A stretch of DNA of 64,000 nucleotides. It comes from Heterobilharzia americana. Its lineage: Eukaryota > Platyhelminthes > Trematoda > Strigeidida > Schistosomatidae. A program made the translations under genes and the position numbers. Below the pieces are notes generated by a model. That model saw nothing but the letters and a program-made list of their open reading frames with translations, did no database searches and was not told the origin of the DNA. The DNA lies in assembly GCA_944470555.2 (NCBI GenBank), contig OX104134.1:110850701-110914700 (forward strand). The letters run 5' to 3'. Position 1 is the stretch's first letter. Every line of letters begins with the position of its first letter. Positions 49,447 to 61,351 of the stretch are shown piece by piece.

Positions 49447-50009
49447 GTAAGAAATTTCCTCAGGACTTTTTATTATACTCTCACTCCTTGAAAAGTTGAC
49501 ACGACATATACCATAATTACGATTTCATGAGTTTAATAGGAACTATCAGTTACTAGACTTAATTATTATCACTGTCAGATAGCACAACAGCAATATATAA
49601 GTTAAGACAGACAGAGTTCGCAGATTTCATCTTGAAGAAATATTGGTTGCCTGAGACTCCATCTGTTCTCCGTGTTTTTGAATAAACATGTATTATCTGC
49701 ATTACAATATATACTTTAGTGATCTATCGTATTCTACTGGGGTTATTAGTTTTCGGCACTAAATTAAATCATTTCGTATCACCTAGAAACGGCTTCATTC
49801 AGTATATTAGATCCACCGTGGTTTTTTAACCATATTCATAATAACGTTCCTTAGCTTGCTCGTATGGTCCCGTTTGCTTCAGTTTATATTTTTAGTTCTT
49901 CATTGTAGCTATAGATACTGTGCAACTTCTTAACTATTCCATGAATTTCTTCTTTTAGACAAACTTGTAGGTTAAAAGATCCTATTGATTCAACTAAGCA
50001 GAATAACTT

Positions 50010-50400
50010 AGTTTACCAAAACCCTGACAACAATTGCGAGGTCAAATACATAGGTCAAAATAGTCTACGAGAGTCAATTAGGCTATCCGACCACAAAAAC
50101 CTATCTGGGTCAAAATTGGTAGATCCTAGTAAGGGGTAAGGAATCTAGAAAAGAGCTTGCCCATAACTATGCATGTGATCACACACAATCATACAACAGG
50201 ATGGGACAAGGTCAAATTACTTAAGACTAGCGTAGCAGGGTGGAGGAAGAGATTTATAACTGAATCTTTGTTTATCAAATCAACACCTAACACATGCAAC
50301 AGGAATGACCTGGCACCTGTTGTGGATATATGGAAAATCTTACTACCTATATCACAAAGGTGGCGAGGAAATTAGAACTATATAAAGGATGTCTGAAAGT
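50010..50400 (+). mobile_element. Penelope-like element 3' fragment (GIY-YIG region)
   Basis: NCEVKYIGQNSLRESIRLSD at about 50034-50090 carries the Y-I-G motif. Further on come NHTTGWDKVKLLKT, RKRFITESLFIKSTPNTC and DIWKILLP, aligning with the PLE copies at 18.99 and 42.83 kb. Here it is in the sense orientation; the RT is absent. Confidence 0.75.
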
Positions 50401-50770
50401 TTTGTAGTTATCTTGATATTGCTATATACAATAAATCATGTGTGAAACGCAATCCAGTGAACAAAACACTTCCACTGTGTGGTAAATCTAATAAATCAAT
50501 TAAAATGGCATTATCGCTTATTAGTATGTTTTTTTCAAAATCATTATATTGTATCCATTAGTAGAAATTCAACACCATAATTGGGTCATTTTCCCCAAAT
50601 CTTCAGTGAAAGCTTAAGAACCTTGTAGATATTTTCCTTCTCAAAATTCTAAATGTTAGGTTGGAATTCATCATGGACTGATATAATTTTGACTTGGGGA
50701 CAACTCATTGGGACTTCGGGAATCCCCTCTCTAAGCTTATTACCAATGAGCACTTGATTGATTCTATCTG

Positions 50771-51165
50771 GAGGTTTATGGAGATTTATTAATTGAATTT
50801 AGGTTGGTATTCATCACTGGCAACTAGCTTCGAGAGGTGATTCCCGAGGTCCCAATGGGAAGTCATGACCGTTGGGGTAACCTGGTGGCCACGAAGACAA
50901 TACTCAACGATGACATTGGGTGATGATCGCGCTTCGTCGTGAGCTGACAGAAGTTGGGAATATGGACCAGTGGAGTCCGACTTAGCAGCTGGCTGAATGG
51001 CAACATGCTGGTCACAGGACCAGATGGTCCTTGGTTCGATCCCTGGAGGGTGCACTGCTGTGAAGTCCCATACTAGGACGAAACAGCTGTCCAGTGTACC
51101 TCCAACTGATGTCAGTTCATGAAGAATTCCAACCTAACACCAATTAATAAATCTCCACAAACCTC
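50771..51165. repeat. TIR-bounded short element carrying box B and a hammerhead-like core
   Basis: The terminal inverted repeats are about 46 bp: left 50771-50815 (begins GAGGTTTATGGAGATTTATT) and right 51119-51165 (ends AAATCTCCACAAACCTC). Inside are GGTTCGATCCC at 51033-51043 and a hammerhead-like fold at 51050-51100: CACTG/CAGTG stem, GTCC-GGAC stem and GAAA. The CUGANGA core is mutated to CTGTGAA. A further copy of the inner TIR part lies at 50655-50680. Confidence 0.65.
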
Positions 51166-51867
51166 CGAATGTAATTCGAACTTTTATCAGTAATTCCTGG
51201 CCACATTAAATTCACAACTTTCAGGCCTTCTGATAGTTATGTTGCTCTTGGGTTGAATAATTTGAAATCAGTGACTGACATTTCACAAAATTAGTTAATT
51301 CAGAATGTAGTAAGATGAGACCATGTCATTGAGAGTTATCTGCAACTTCAGTCTTTTTTATTCCTTATCTATTGCTTCAGTTTATACCGCAATATCTACT
51401 TACATGAACTGTCTAAGGTGTTTTGCCTCCCCACTGTTAATGAAACAGATTATATTGATGCTTATTTTTGAGTATTTCTCAGCCAAGGTGTGAATCATTT
51501 TTTCCATCAACATAGTAAACTGTGGATTGGATAATATATAACTTAGAGATTGTAGGTCTAACTGACTGCACAAATGACTAGATCATATGATAACAGAAGA
51601 ATGAGTCTGTTTTATTTAAATCACATGTTTTCTTAATTCAGAAGTTTTTCGGGAAGAGAATTTTATCTGATGAAATGCAGTTTTTACGATATAACAATAT
51701 GGATTTGATAAATTTAAGCACTTTTTAATACAGCAAGTAATATCAAGATGAGATTCATGATTTTATTTAACGTCCAATCTGATGATAGTTGTGCTAAAAA
51801 ATTCTGACTAGTTAACTGAACTACTTTGCTCATAAATTTCAGTGCAACAAGAATTTTACCATTTAAA

Positions 51868-52040
51868 ATGGATAGTGGCTAGCAGTGGAATCGAGGGCGC
51901 GTGTTTCTTCCTATTCGGTTCTCGTTAACTGGTTGTACATGCCTCCGAGAGGGTGACGTTGTCTCAATTAAGACTCAAACGCAGGACCGATCACTTCAAT
52001 AGCTATAGCACAAACCACTTAGCCAATGTGTCAAGATAAC
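51868..52040 (-). repeat. S-alpha-type SINE with degenerate hammerhead, antisense
   Basis: The + strand text ATGGATAGTGGCTAGCAGTG at 51868 onward is the reverse complement of the S-alpha 3' end. Further in, GGCGCGTGTTTCTTCCTATT matches the reverse of the GAAA/stem II region. A tRNA-like part follows toward 52030 (CACTTAGCCAATGTG). The core reads TTAACGAG where CTGATGAG is expected, so it is inactive. Confidence 0.65.
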
Positions 52041-52424
52041 CACTCTTTATGTGACAGGCGCAGTATAATTGTATTATTTATATCAGGACTGAAAATATTG
52101 GTTGTACTGAGGCATTCGTACCGCAGCCTATATGCCAGCAACTCTAGATCAATTCTGTCCAATCAAGGACGGAGATTTACAATCTATTGTATCTGAAGGA
52201 TTTTATTTAATTGCTGTCTAATTTACGAATTTATGGTTCATGCTTCTAATGAAATATCTGTTAGAAATCAAATGACATGATGTTTTGAAAGCTGGATTTT
52301 ATACCACTTGATACTCATTACCAACGTGTATCTAACGCCAAAAAGCATAGCATACAGTGTCATGTCAAATAACTCTGCACCCATATTGAAGTCCTCATTA
52401 ACAAATTTTGATCAACATATTATT

Positions 52425-52490
52425 ATTATTTTTATTATTATTATTTGTCCCTCGGGTTCCTAATGGAACATAAGGCTTCAGCATATATTA
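52425..52490 (-). mobile_element. RTE 3' end with ATT-repeat tail
   Basis: An (ATT)n tract followed by TTTGTCCCTCGGGTTCCTAA and TGGAACATAAGGCTTCAG is the antisense 3' terminus of the RTE family seen at 19.39 and 43.80 kb. Only the last ~60 bp are present, a dead-on-arrival insertion. Confidence 0.75.
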
Positions 52491-54299
52491 CTTGCTAATT
52501 ACACCGACTGCTATTACTGCTGGATGCACACTTTTCCCAATTCATCCTTTGGTATGACTTAGACTTCTTACTGAAATCGTCATAATAATCTCCTTTCCTT
52601 CTGTAGATTAGTGTATCGGTGTATAGTAAATGAAGGTAAAGTGAATTTACGAAGTAAAGTGCTCCTTCGTTTATGGTTGTACGAAAGACTATCAGGGATA
52701 TGGAGGAAGAATAAAGGCATACACTAGTTAATTCAGTAGTTTCGAATATGAATGGTAGTTTATCTGTGAATTTTCATATAATTATGTTTGTGTAGTTTAG
52801 AAATATGCATTAATTGAGTCATAAAACAAAACAAAAACGTTGAACGAAGAATTGCTGTTTTCATCCATATCATTCTCAAGCTGTACTGTCAAATATAAAT
52901 ATTATCCTCACATGACAACAGTGAAGGAATGTTTCATAAAATATGGTCAAACTGATTCATATTTGCATCAGCAAATTTTTAATTATATATGCTAGTTTAC
53001 TGGACCGCTTTCAGAATGAAAAAATTCATTCTATTTGTTTAACTTAAATGTTAGTTGAGGAAGTGTCTCTCATTTGTCCAATTACTTGATTCTCAACCAG
53101 TAAGTTATGCATTCGAAGCACCCTCCACCTGCTGAAGTTTTAGCAGCCGTGTATTATTACTAGCCTTCACGCAACTACAACGTCACCGAAAGTAGGAACT
53201 TGGGCATGGCTGCTGAGTACATCGTGACATCTGTGACTATTCAGTCCATAGGTTTCAGCACTTGACCTTCATGCATAGGAGCCCAGGTTCAAATTCTGCT
53301 CACACCTACTTCGGCCTGAGAGACCAGGTAGTATTATCAGCGTTCATACATTTAATGTAGCTGATGGCCTAGCAGACTAACGTGTCATCTTTCGGGATTA
53401 GTCTCAAGATTTAAAAATTTCTACTATAGTTGCTGTGTGCGAATTACGTTTACCAGTTGTGTGATGTTATAAGACTTCTGTTTCAAACTTCTGACATAAG
53501 TATAATGCCAACCATGTTTTGTTTGTGCATCGTGGTGAAATATCTCATATTTCATAGCTCAGAAAGTGACCACCGTATCACAGTTGATGAAGCACCAAGC
53601 CAGAAGTCTGAGAATGGCTGTTTGATTCCTCTGCAAACATGGTTTTCTTTGCAACCTCAATCATTACCTACGATATCAAGATCAGTATTCCATATGAAGA
53701 CTGCTTCGTCAAAAAGACAGAAGTACTGTCGTTTGAATCTTCCCTCTAATCTCAACGTTAGCGTCTAGATTAGTCTGTTCCATTATTCGCAAACAGTGAT
53801 TCCTTTTATAACGGATGATTATAATTGTAACAGCCATCTACTACGGGAAACCATCGATGCTTGTCTAGCCTTTTCGTAACTTGTCAGTGATGCACATTCA
53901 GCTATCTTGATACATATCAGTCAGCAATATTATGCATGCATGTTTCCCAGTGAAAATATGATCTAGGAAACTGTTGGCATAGTGGCTATCATTCTATGAA
54001 ATCCAGGTGCTTTTGAAACTCAGGAATCATTTGCTTACAATGAAACATCATTGCACTAATTTTATTTAAAATGAAGCTTAAGAACTCCATTCTGGTACAA
54101 AGCAGTTAGCTGTTTTTTCTAAGATTTCACTATTTCTACATATATCTACCAAATACTGACTATAAGATTTCCAATCTGATTCAAATAAAAGGGATTTGGA
54201 AGGCGCTATGAGAAGTCCCATCTTTTCCTTGCATAAGGTAAACTTTAAATTCCTGTTATTCCAGCTAGAATTTCATAAGCTTATTATGCTTTATTTTAG

Positions 54300-54518
54300 T
54301 TGTGGATATCAGAGTTACTCCAAGTTCAATTCGTGTTATACCGTATCAACATTTTGAATTCGAGTGCTCCACATCTCTTCCGAATGAAGTTCCACAAGTC
54401 ACTTCGATGACCTTCCAGTAGAACAGGACAATCGTTTTATTGTTAGACGCCCTACACTTCAAACTGTTGTTGTACAAGCACCAAGAGGTTTAATGGATGT
54501 AGGGCAACACAAGTTCAA
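54300..54518 (+). pseudogene. Exon: N-terminal half of Ig-like domain with a 1-nt frameshift (cassette E)
   Basis: Acceptor ttattttag and donor gtaaga bound a 219-bp exon; its relatives are 220, 223, 232 and 235 bp, all one more than a multiple of three. The first part reads VDIRVTPSSIRVIPYQHF, FEFEC, ending at PQVT near 54403. The matching second part (DDLPVEQDNRF, VRRPTLQTVVVQAP) is one frame away. Reading straight through gives a stop at 54419. Loss of one T in the ACTTCG stretch at about 54401-54406, against ACTTTTG in cassette F, explains it. It may be a sequencing or assembly error rather than a dead exon, since both splice sites and the partner exon are intact. Confidence 0.85.
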
Positions 54519-56262
54519 GTAAGAATTGTCTGTATAATTTCTGAATATAAAGGTTACTAACAAAAATAAATATTGATGTGAATCCTGATCACAAATTGAC
54601 TGAACAGTCTCACAAATATTGCGTGACGAGTGAAAAGTTGACATTAGATATAAGTTACATTTGCATAAATCTCATGCTAAATTTATATCCATTGACAGGA
54701 AAAAATAAACTTCTAACGGAAGTAATTTACTCTGTTATATTTTTCCATAAATCAGTGAGTTGCTGAAAGTCCCATTTTTTAATAACTAAGCTTTCTTTTC
54801 AAAACCACTTACATGCATTCTCAAGAATTAAATCGAATCATTAGGCGTTAAAGCTTCGTCAAAGTCATCCTCTAAACACCAAGGCCTATCTATTTTCGAT
54901 TGGTGTCGCTACTTTAGTTTTTCGAATTAATACTTTTAAGTCGTGGAGTATCAAAAAAGCTTTCTATTTTTCCTACTGTTAACAGTGCGTTTAATGATCG
55001 GAGGAATGTTACAGCTACGAATGACTATTCACATGCAATATTATAAGGATTCGAAATACACCACAATTACAAGTGTATATCTTTATCAATTCATTGATGA
55101 GTACTTAAAACAATGAATGAGTGGGTAACTTGGAGAAGACATGGCGAGCATCAGCAACCACTGAATTAATAATCCCACCTTGGCGAGTGAATGCATCATG
55201 ATTTTTCGTCATTGCTGTATACTTTGAATGAAAAGTATTTTAAGAATAATGAAAGTAACTGCAGGTGCTCCTTGTAACTTGTAATGAAAAAAAACCATAA
55301 CAAAAGAAGGAAGATTGTTATTCCATCGGAATTATGTTCAGTACTACTGTAAACAGTATCAACATTAGTCAGAGACATTAGGATGGCGTTGGTTTCTAAA
55401 GACATTTCTTAACGAGTGACACTAGCGAGTTGATTCTCAGTAAGAACGAACACTAAACAAGTTGACCAATTAAGTATTTGATCATAGATATTAACTCACT
55501 GGCTTGAATGAATGACTGCATTCAAATCCCTCATCACCCCAAAGCAAAATACAATAAGTAACCAGGTAGTTGACCTGTTTAGGTAGTCTTTTTTAATGAA
55601 ACCAGTTTTCAGCAGTCTACAGAAGATGTAACCGAGGTAACTTAACTGTGAACTCTTGTTGACAGATGGGTCTCGTAGCTTACTAGGTAGAGCGCCAGGC
55701 CGGAAACCCGGAGGTGGCTGATTTGAATCCCGTCGTGGACAAAATTTTCATTTCAACTTAAATCACCAGCCAGTATCAATAGATGTTTGTCAAACCACGG
55801 TTTCTCAGATAGTGAGACTGATAATGATCTATCTATTAGATAACAATAATTCATTAGAGATAACATCAGGATTCCTAGATCAACAGTGTATAACCTTAAG
55901 GCTGCTTATCTATCTACTATGGTAATAAGCCAAGAACTTTTAAATATTCATACGAATACGATTTCCACTTTAAATTCAAAGTAATAGGCAAGTTGTGCAT
56001 AAATGACAATTAAAGATGGATACGTAGGAGATATAAGCAGTCATTCATTTTTGTCATTTTGTCAACCATTATCAAATTGGTGAGTAGCTATTCTATAATA
56101 AGATAATTAGTGTGACTCAAGACCATATGCATTCGAAACCAATTCATTCAAGTACAGTATCTTATTGAAGACAACTATTTTTGCAAAACTAATTGAAATT
56201 GTGAACGCTAATCAACCTTGTTATTATCGGAAATCTTTAATTTATTATTTGGTTTCTTTCAG
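54519..56262 (+). other. Intron within the Ig domain of cassette E
   Basis: 1.74 kb, phase 2. A SINE lies at about 55670-55830. No other feature recognised. Confidence 0.65.
55670..55830 (+). repeat. tRNA-derived SINE
   Basis: GTAGCTTACTAGGTAGAGCG (box A-like) and GATTTGAATCCC at 55720-55731 (box B) are followed by the family tail AATCACCAGCCAGTATCAAT and TCAAACCACGGTTTCTCAGA. It is in the host-gene orientation. Confidence 0.7.
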
Positions 56263-56429
56263 ATGCATTGTATCTACGAATATTGTCAGACAGGTTGAGG
56301 TAGAAGTTACGACAGGTTGTCCACCTGGTCAGTTTAGGTGTAGATCTGGTGAATGTTTACCAAGAACTGTATTTTGTGATGGAAAACGTGACTGTTCAGA
56401 TGGTTCAGATGAAGATCCAAGATCTTGTG
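56263..56429 (+). CDS. Exon: C-terminal Ig strand plus LDLa (cassette E)
   Basis: A 167-bp exon, phase 2 to 1, acceptor ggtttctttcag, donor gtaagc. It opens with the Ig-closing Cys (KCIVSTN across the junction), then VEVEVTTG, then an LDLa beginning CPPGQFRC, with FCDGKRDC and [11 protein letters not shown]. All six cysteines and ligands are intact, although its partner exon at 54300 carries a frameshift. Confidence 0.93.
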
Positions 56430-57085
56430 GTAAGCTACACTGTCTATCGAGAGGCTAAAATGTTGGGTGAAATAATAATATTAAGTAGAACTCTGTGATA
56501 CGATAATGAATTTGGAATGTAAAACTTTAGTAGTGAAACACCCCTTTTCCTCAGCTCTGAGGTGGACAAAACTTCTGAAGGCATAAAAACTGCTTGTAGA
56601 TGAAATATCTACAGATAGAAAACCATAAATCTTCAGAAATAAATCTGACTGACACTAAATACTTGTCGACAATCACTAATCATACATGAGGATACTTCAG
56701 GTACAACGATTTTCGAATCTAAATTATTCAGTTTAATTCTTATTTGGTTTTACGAGCTCTCAAAAAGCGCAGCAGTTAACATTAAAGGATAGCTTAAAAA
56801 AATCCTGAATAGGTGCTAATACTGCAGTTGGCCTAAGCACTATCGCTGAATCGTAAGGCCTAGGGAAGCATATAGTGAGCAAGTTAGGAAAATCTGCCTT
56901 TTACATTTTTATTTCGTTATTAAATTTTCAAGAATGGTTTTCTCTGTACTCAAATTTTGTTAAAATAAATTATCGTGTTGTTGCTACTATTATCCGGTCG
57001 TTGACCAAACCAAATTGATAGGTTTCTTCTGGCATATGGGTTCCTACGTCAAGAAATAGATATTACCTGTTTCAGTTGTATATTA

Positions 57086-57200
57086 ATGATGGACGGTGGT
57101 TAGGAGTGGAATCCAAGATGAGCACTTCATCTTATTTGGAACTTGTCAGTTGGATGTACCCGCCTCTCAGTGAACGATGTTGTTCCCACTAAGTCAAACT
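57086..57200 (-). repeat. Degenerate S-alpha-type hammerhead repeat, antisense
   Basis: ATGGACGGTGGTTAGGAGTG and GAATCCAAGATGAGC on the + strand are the reverse of the S-alpha 3' end. On the minus strand the core reads CTGACAAG and GAAG in place of CTGATGAG and GAAA. Not expected to be active. Confidence 0.6.
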
Positions 57201-58844
57201 GAAAAGATCATCTATTGCTCATATTTTTGAACTTCTGTCTTATCTATAACTGATTTTCAAAACCTTTTCATGCCATAAACTACCTACCAGAGATATCGTG
57301 ATAGGAACTGATATTTTGTCGGATAATATCTTGCTTAAGTCCCTTCTTAACTCACTCTTGATATATGAAAGAAATTTGAATAAAGTTGGAAAGTAAGTTT
57401 CTGAAGTCATGACTCTTGCTTTTTCAGGCAATCAAACATGCAGCTTTGTAACAACTTTCTAAAGCCTGACAAACAAGACCAATTTGAAACTGCTATCGTA
57501 AAACAGAAAAACACAGAAGCCTGTCGAGAAAGTCAATAGCAGTAAAGTGGAATACGGTTGATCTAATCACAATATGATAGTCAGTACCAAAACACAATAT
57601 CTATCTATTCAGTATCACTCCGTTTTCTTTTGCAAATGACGCTTTTTTATCTGTTCCTGCTACAGGTTAGGTCGTGGTTCATATTGTAAGTGGAAAAAAC
57701 AATAAGAAGGGACTACGTGTCATAGTCATCAATTTTTACTGAATAAGACCAAGGGGATAATGATGTGAGTGTGTATGCATTGTGATTGGACGTGGATGAG
57801 TGAGAGAATCGCTACAGGGATCAGAAATCAAATAGTTTTTGTGCGTATGTACTTTAGTTTTAGGTTAGTGTCATTTCATATATGCTGTCAGTTAGTAGTT
57901 TATCTTTCCTTCCTGTGAAAAATTCAATGTTATCAGTGTCTCAGCTTTCCATGTATTTCAATCACATATACTCAGTTGTTGACCGACTTGTCGGTATAGC
58001 CGAAATGACATGTTGTATACACTAAGCTAAAACTAAAGTACATATTCATAAAACCATATCATATCAAACCATATCATCACTTTGATCTCACTGACGGAAG
58101 ATTAATGATGACCACATTTGTGTCTTTTCTGTATGCGTATGTAAGTTATGTGATCTGACCTTTTTCCACTTACAATCAAAGCGCAAATATATCAGCTGGA
58201 CTACCTGAGATAATCGTGGTTTGGTTCGATTCTTGCCGCAACCCGGATTTTTCATTGCACCTTCAATCATTACTCAGTAGCAAAATCCTTATCACTTTAT
58301 AAAACTTTTTATCACTGATCAGCATCAGCCAGAGAACCGTTTAAAACCGGAGAGCACTAGAGAGTTGCTTAGTCCCGGGTTAAGCCTCCTCAGCAATGCG
58401 CACGCATAACCCTCACACCTTCAAACTCATTATTGTTGTCGGCTTATCAAGCGCAGATTCAGATGGTACTGTCTGATTACCTTTTCTTTTCTTTATTCTC
58501 CATTCATACTAAGGTCGGTATTTTTAAAAATGTGGTGATTGCAACAACCATGCTATATATAGGATCTTTTTATGACGGGATTTTTGTGGTTTTTCAAGAT
58601 TTCTTTGTTTAGGTTTATGTTTATCAAAAAGTGTTTACATAGAATCAGTAGTCAAGTTTAGTGACAGGGATTAATAGAACTGATCTCAGCCGTGTAACCT
58701 TGCAGTTTATTTTATTGTCTTCGTTTTAAGTTTCTTTTTCAACACATCGACTTTCGGTTCATAAGGAGATTCCCCTTCAAATCGATAGCAAAATCAGTAG
58801 CAGAACTTAATGAAGGAAATATTAACTAATTCTTGTAAATCTCT

Positions 58845-58900
58845 TCCTGGTGACTAGTAGTGGAATCTAGGATGTGATTGAAATTCGTACCACTTAATTT
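58845..58900 (-). repeat. S-alpha-type repeat fragment
   Basis: GACTAGTAGTGGAATCTAGG resembles the reverse of the S-alpha 3' end (TGGATTCCACTGCTAGC). Only a short piece is present. Confidence 0.45.
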
Positions 58901-59264
58901 ATCGCTCTTTGCTTGCACCACTGATTCTTTTTAGTAGTAATTACCATCATACTATTTGTAGTTTGTTGCATACAGGCTATACAAGTTTAGTATTTTATAT
59001 TATAAAGTTATTAAAATACATAAAACAAACTGTCTGTTGAATGCTTTGTCTACAGTAGCCAATTATATAGTGTTGTATACAAAAGGAAAATTCTCACAAA
59101 TTAGGTTTGAGCAAAGCTAGAGGCGTTAGTTTGAAAGGAATCTACGAGAAATAATTTATGGAATATAGCTATTGTTGGGATTGAAGTAATAACAGTATGA
59201 CCAAATCTTGAATACTATTAGCTGAATGCTGTTTTTTTCTGTCTCTTTGTTGTGTTTAAATTAG

Positions 59265-59484
59265 TTCCATCCGTTGTCATTACACCGACGACAATTTTAA
59301 CGAGACCATATGAATCATTTCAATTCGAGTGTAGATCAAACGTACCAGGAAGTGAACCTCAAGTTACTTTTGAAGGCTACCCAGTTGAAGGTGATCATAG
59401 ATTCACAATTGTACGTCCAAGTCGTGAGCACGTTATTGTTCGAGCTGACAGTGGCATACCCGACCCTGGAACGTATTCTTTCAG
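59265..59484 (+). CDS. Exon: N-terminal half of Ig-like domain (cassette F)
   Basis: A 220-bp exon, phase 1 to 2, acceptor gtttaaattag, donor gtatga (weaker than the others). It encodes VITPTTILTRPYESF, QFEC, EPQVTFEG, DHRFTIVRP and strand F GTYSF leading into the junction. This is the most canonical Ig strand F (D-P-G-T-Y) among the cassettes. Confidence 0.92.
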
Positions 59485-60829
59485 GTATGATAACCGATTT
59501 ATGATTTTTTGGAGTAATATTTTAAACCCCATTTATACTGCTATTTACGTATTAGAACCCTTTTACGTAAAGTTTTAATGAAATAGTAGTTACTGTACTG
59601 GTGTTATGGTCACTAAGTAAAATTTATATAAGCCTTATCTTCAGTGTACCGTATCAAGTCCAGCTTTTATCAAAATTTGGTAAAGTGGGATAGTATAAGC
59701 TTTACATTCCAGAGAACATTCACAGATCCATATGAAACAATGTATCACATATACAATGAACAAATAGAGTGCGTTTCACAGCGTGGCTGAGAATTAAACT
59801 GCCAGACTCGGGGACTAAGATCTCCAGCCTTGAATTTAGTGAAAAGTCGCCTAAGTTTCCTATTCAATTAAGGCGCTAACAACTTAGTTGTTTATGGCCT
59901 ACAAAATATTAGCTCAGATAACTTATTTCTAGCAGTGATGTATCTTTTATTCATAAAGACCACTTTCACTACTTTAAAATGAATGAACGCAGTATTCAAT
60001 CATTAATTCGTATATGATGCCTCAATGACCTTCCGTGTCCTACATTTTCCAACTTATTTAATGTCATGAAATATCCTTAATATATATAGTTGTACATCGT
60101 AAAAAGATAAAATCGTCGCAAAGACCGACTAGTTTGAATGCAGTGGCCAGCTGTTGTCTAAATCCAGTGTACTTTTAGGCTGTCTTTATTCTTCAGAATA
60201 TTTCGGCTCAAATCTCTCGTTTACTTGGTGAAAACCTTTATAATTTACATTGTTCATCTGTCTTTCTTTTCTAAAACTATTTTTAACTTGCAAAATGTGA
60301 CATGGTAGTTTGAGGTACGTTGTAGAAAATATACTGTTTTAAAATATATCTTTTTAGCATGAACACTTGATCGTCAAAGAAATATATACAAGTTCATACC
60401 TGCCTTCACTCAACTGAATGCAATAAGTGAAGTAATTGTAGGATACTTGAATACATAGTACGGTACCTCACAAAGAACCTCCGTTAGAAGTTTTTCTGAA
60501 ATCTTTGTGTTTTATCACCTTACAAGGCATGGTTTGTATTCCGTTTAATTTCAAATAACACGTTTCTGTACGCCTTTTGATAAAAATCAAATTTTATGAT
60601 AGTTTAGTTTAGTATGTGAAACACTCATGATAAGCGCACGGTTACATTCGAAATGTTCACTTGCAATCACCAAAATGACACAATATATGGGTCTGAAATA
60701 AATATGTTAACATTTATATGAATTTGATATGCCTTGTTTAAACGTGGTACAATCTACAGAACCGAATCAAGTGCATCGGAGTCATAACTAAATACTTCCC
60801 AAGACCATGTTAAACAGATTCGCTATATT

Positions 60830-61125
60830 AGGTAGTGAATTGGGATACCGACATCTATGTTATGACATTTAATGAATTCACATAGGAAGCAGATGGTTTC
60901 TGTCATAGGGACATTTGGGAAGAGTGACACGATATCCAATGGAATCATTCTTTTGCCTGTCAAATTGGCATTCTTCATTGAGTTAACAAAAAAAATGTGT
61001 CACGGAGACTATGGTTCAATTGCCTCTTCTTTATAGGTTCCAGTACTTCTACAAGCCATTTCGCGATATGGAGAATTTATCATATCTAGTATTGGACGGA
61101 GTGAAATGACTTCTTTGTGTATTTT
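60830..61125 (-). mobile_element. Penelope-like element RT fragment, left arm of an inverted pair
   Basis: The minus strand reads GLPKIHKEVISLRPILDMIN and SPYREMACRSTGTYKEEAIE, the classic PLE G-L-P-K-x-H-K and L-R-P-I-L motifs. It then reads RMIPLDIVSLFPNVPMTETI and HNIDVGIPIHYL (RT motif A region, L-D-V-V-S-L-F-T-N-V-P). Stops and frame breaks show it is a relic. Confidence 0.75.
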
Positions 61126-61140
61126 GGGGAGACCGTATAG

Positions 61141-61351
61141 ACACACAAAGAAGGCATTCCACTCAGTTCAATACTAGATATGATAAATTCTCCTTATCGC
61201 GAAATGGCTTGTAGAAGTACTGGAACCTGTAAAGAAGAGGCTATTGAACGATGGTCTCCGTGACACCTTTTTTATTGACTCAATAAAGAATGTCAACTTG
61301 ATTTCGTTGGATATCACGTCCCTCTGACAGAAACCATCCTCTTCCTATGTA
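61141..61351 (+). mobile_element. Penelope-like element RT fragment, right arm of an inverted pair
   Basis: The + strand repeats the left arm in opposite orientation: ILDMINSPYREMACRSTGT, KEEAIERWSP, then (shifted) a diverged version of the D-I-x-S-L motif. It ends with CTTCCTATGT at about 61350, complementary to ACATAGGAAG at about 60879-60888. Confidence 0.75.

Larger units (their letters stand above)
49447..54299 (+). other. Intron between cassettes D and E
   Basis: 4.85 kb. It contains a PLE 3' fragment (about 50010-50400), a TIR element (50771-51165) with an extra TIR copy at 50655, a hammerhead-type SINE relic (51868-52040), an RTE 3' tail (52425-52490) and a possible SINE near 53.2-53.4 kb. 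The rest is featureless. Confidence 0.65.
56430..59264 (+). other. Intron between cassettes E and F
   Basis: 2.8 kb with two antisense hammerhead-type relics (57086-57200, 58845-58900). A stretch around 58.31-58.46 kb contains, on the minus strand, CTGAGGAG in a context like the TIR elements. The rest is unrecognised. Confidence 0.55.

Noticed and set aside
53180..53400. Box B-like GGTTCAAATTC suggesting another SINE
   Set aside because: No clear box A and no shared tail with the other SINEs; too weak to list as a feature.
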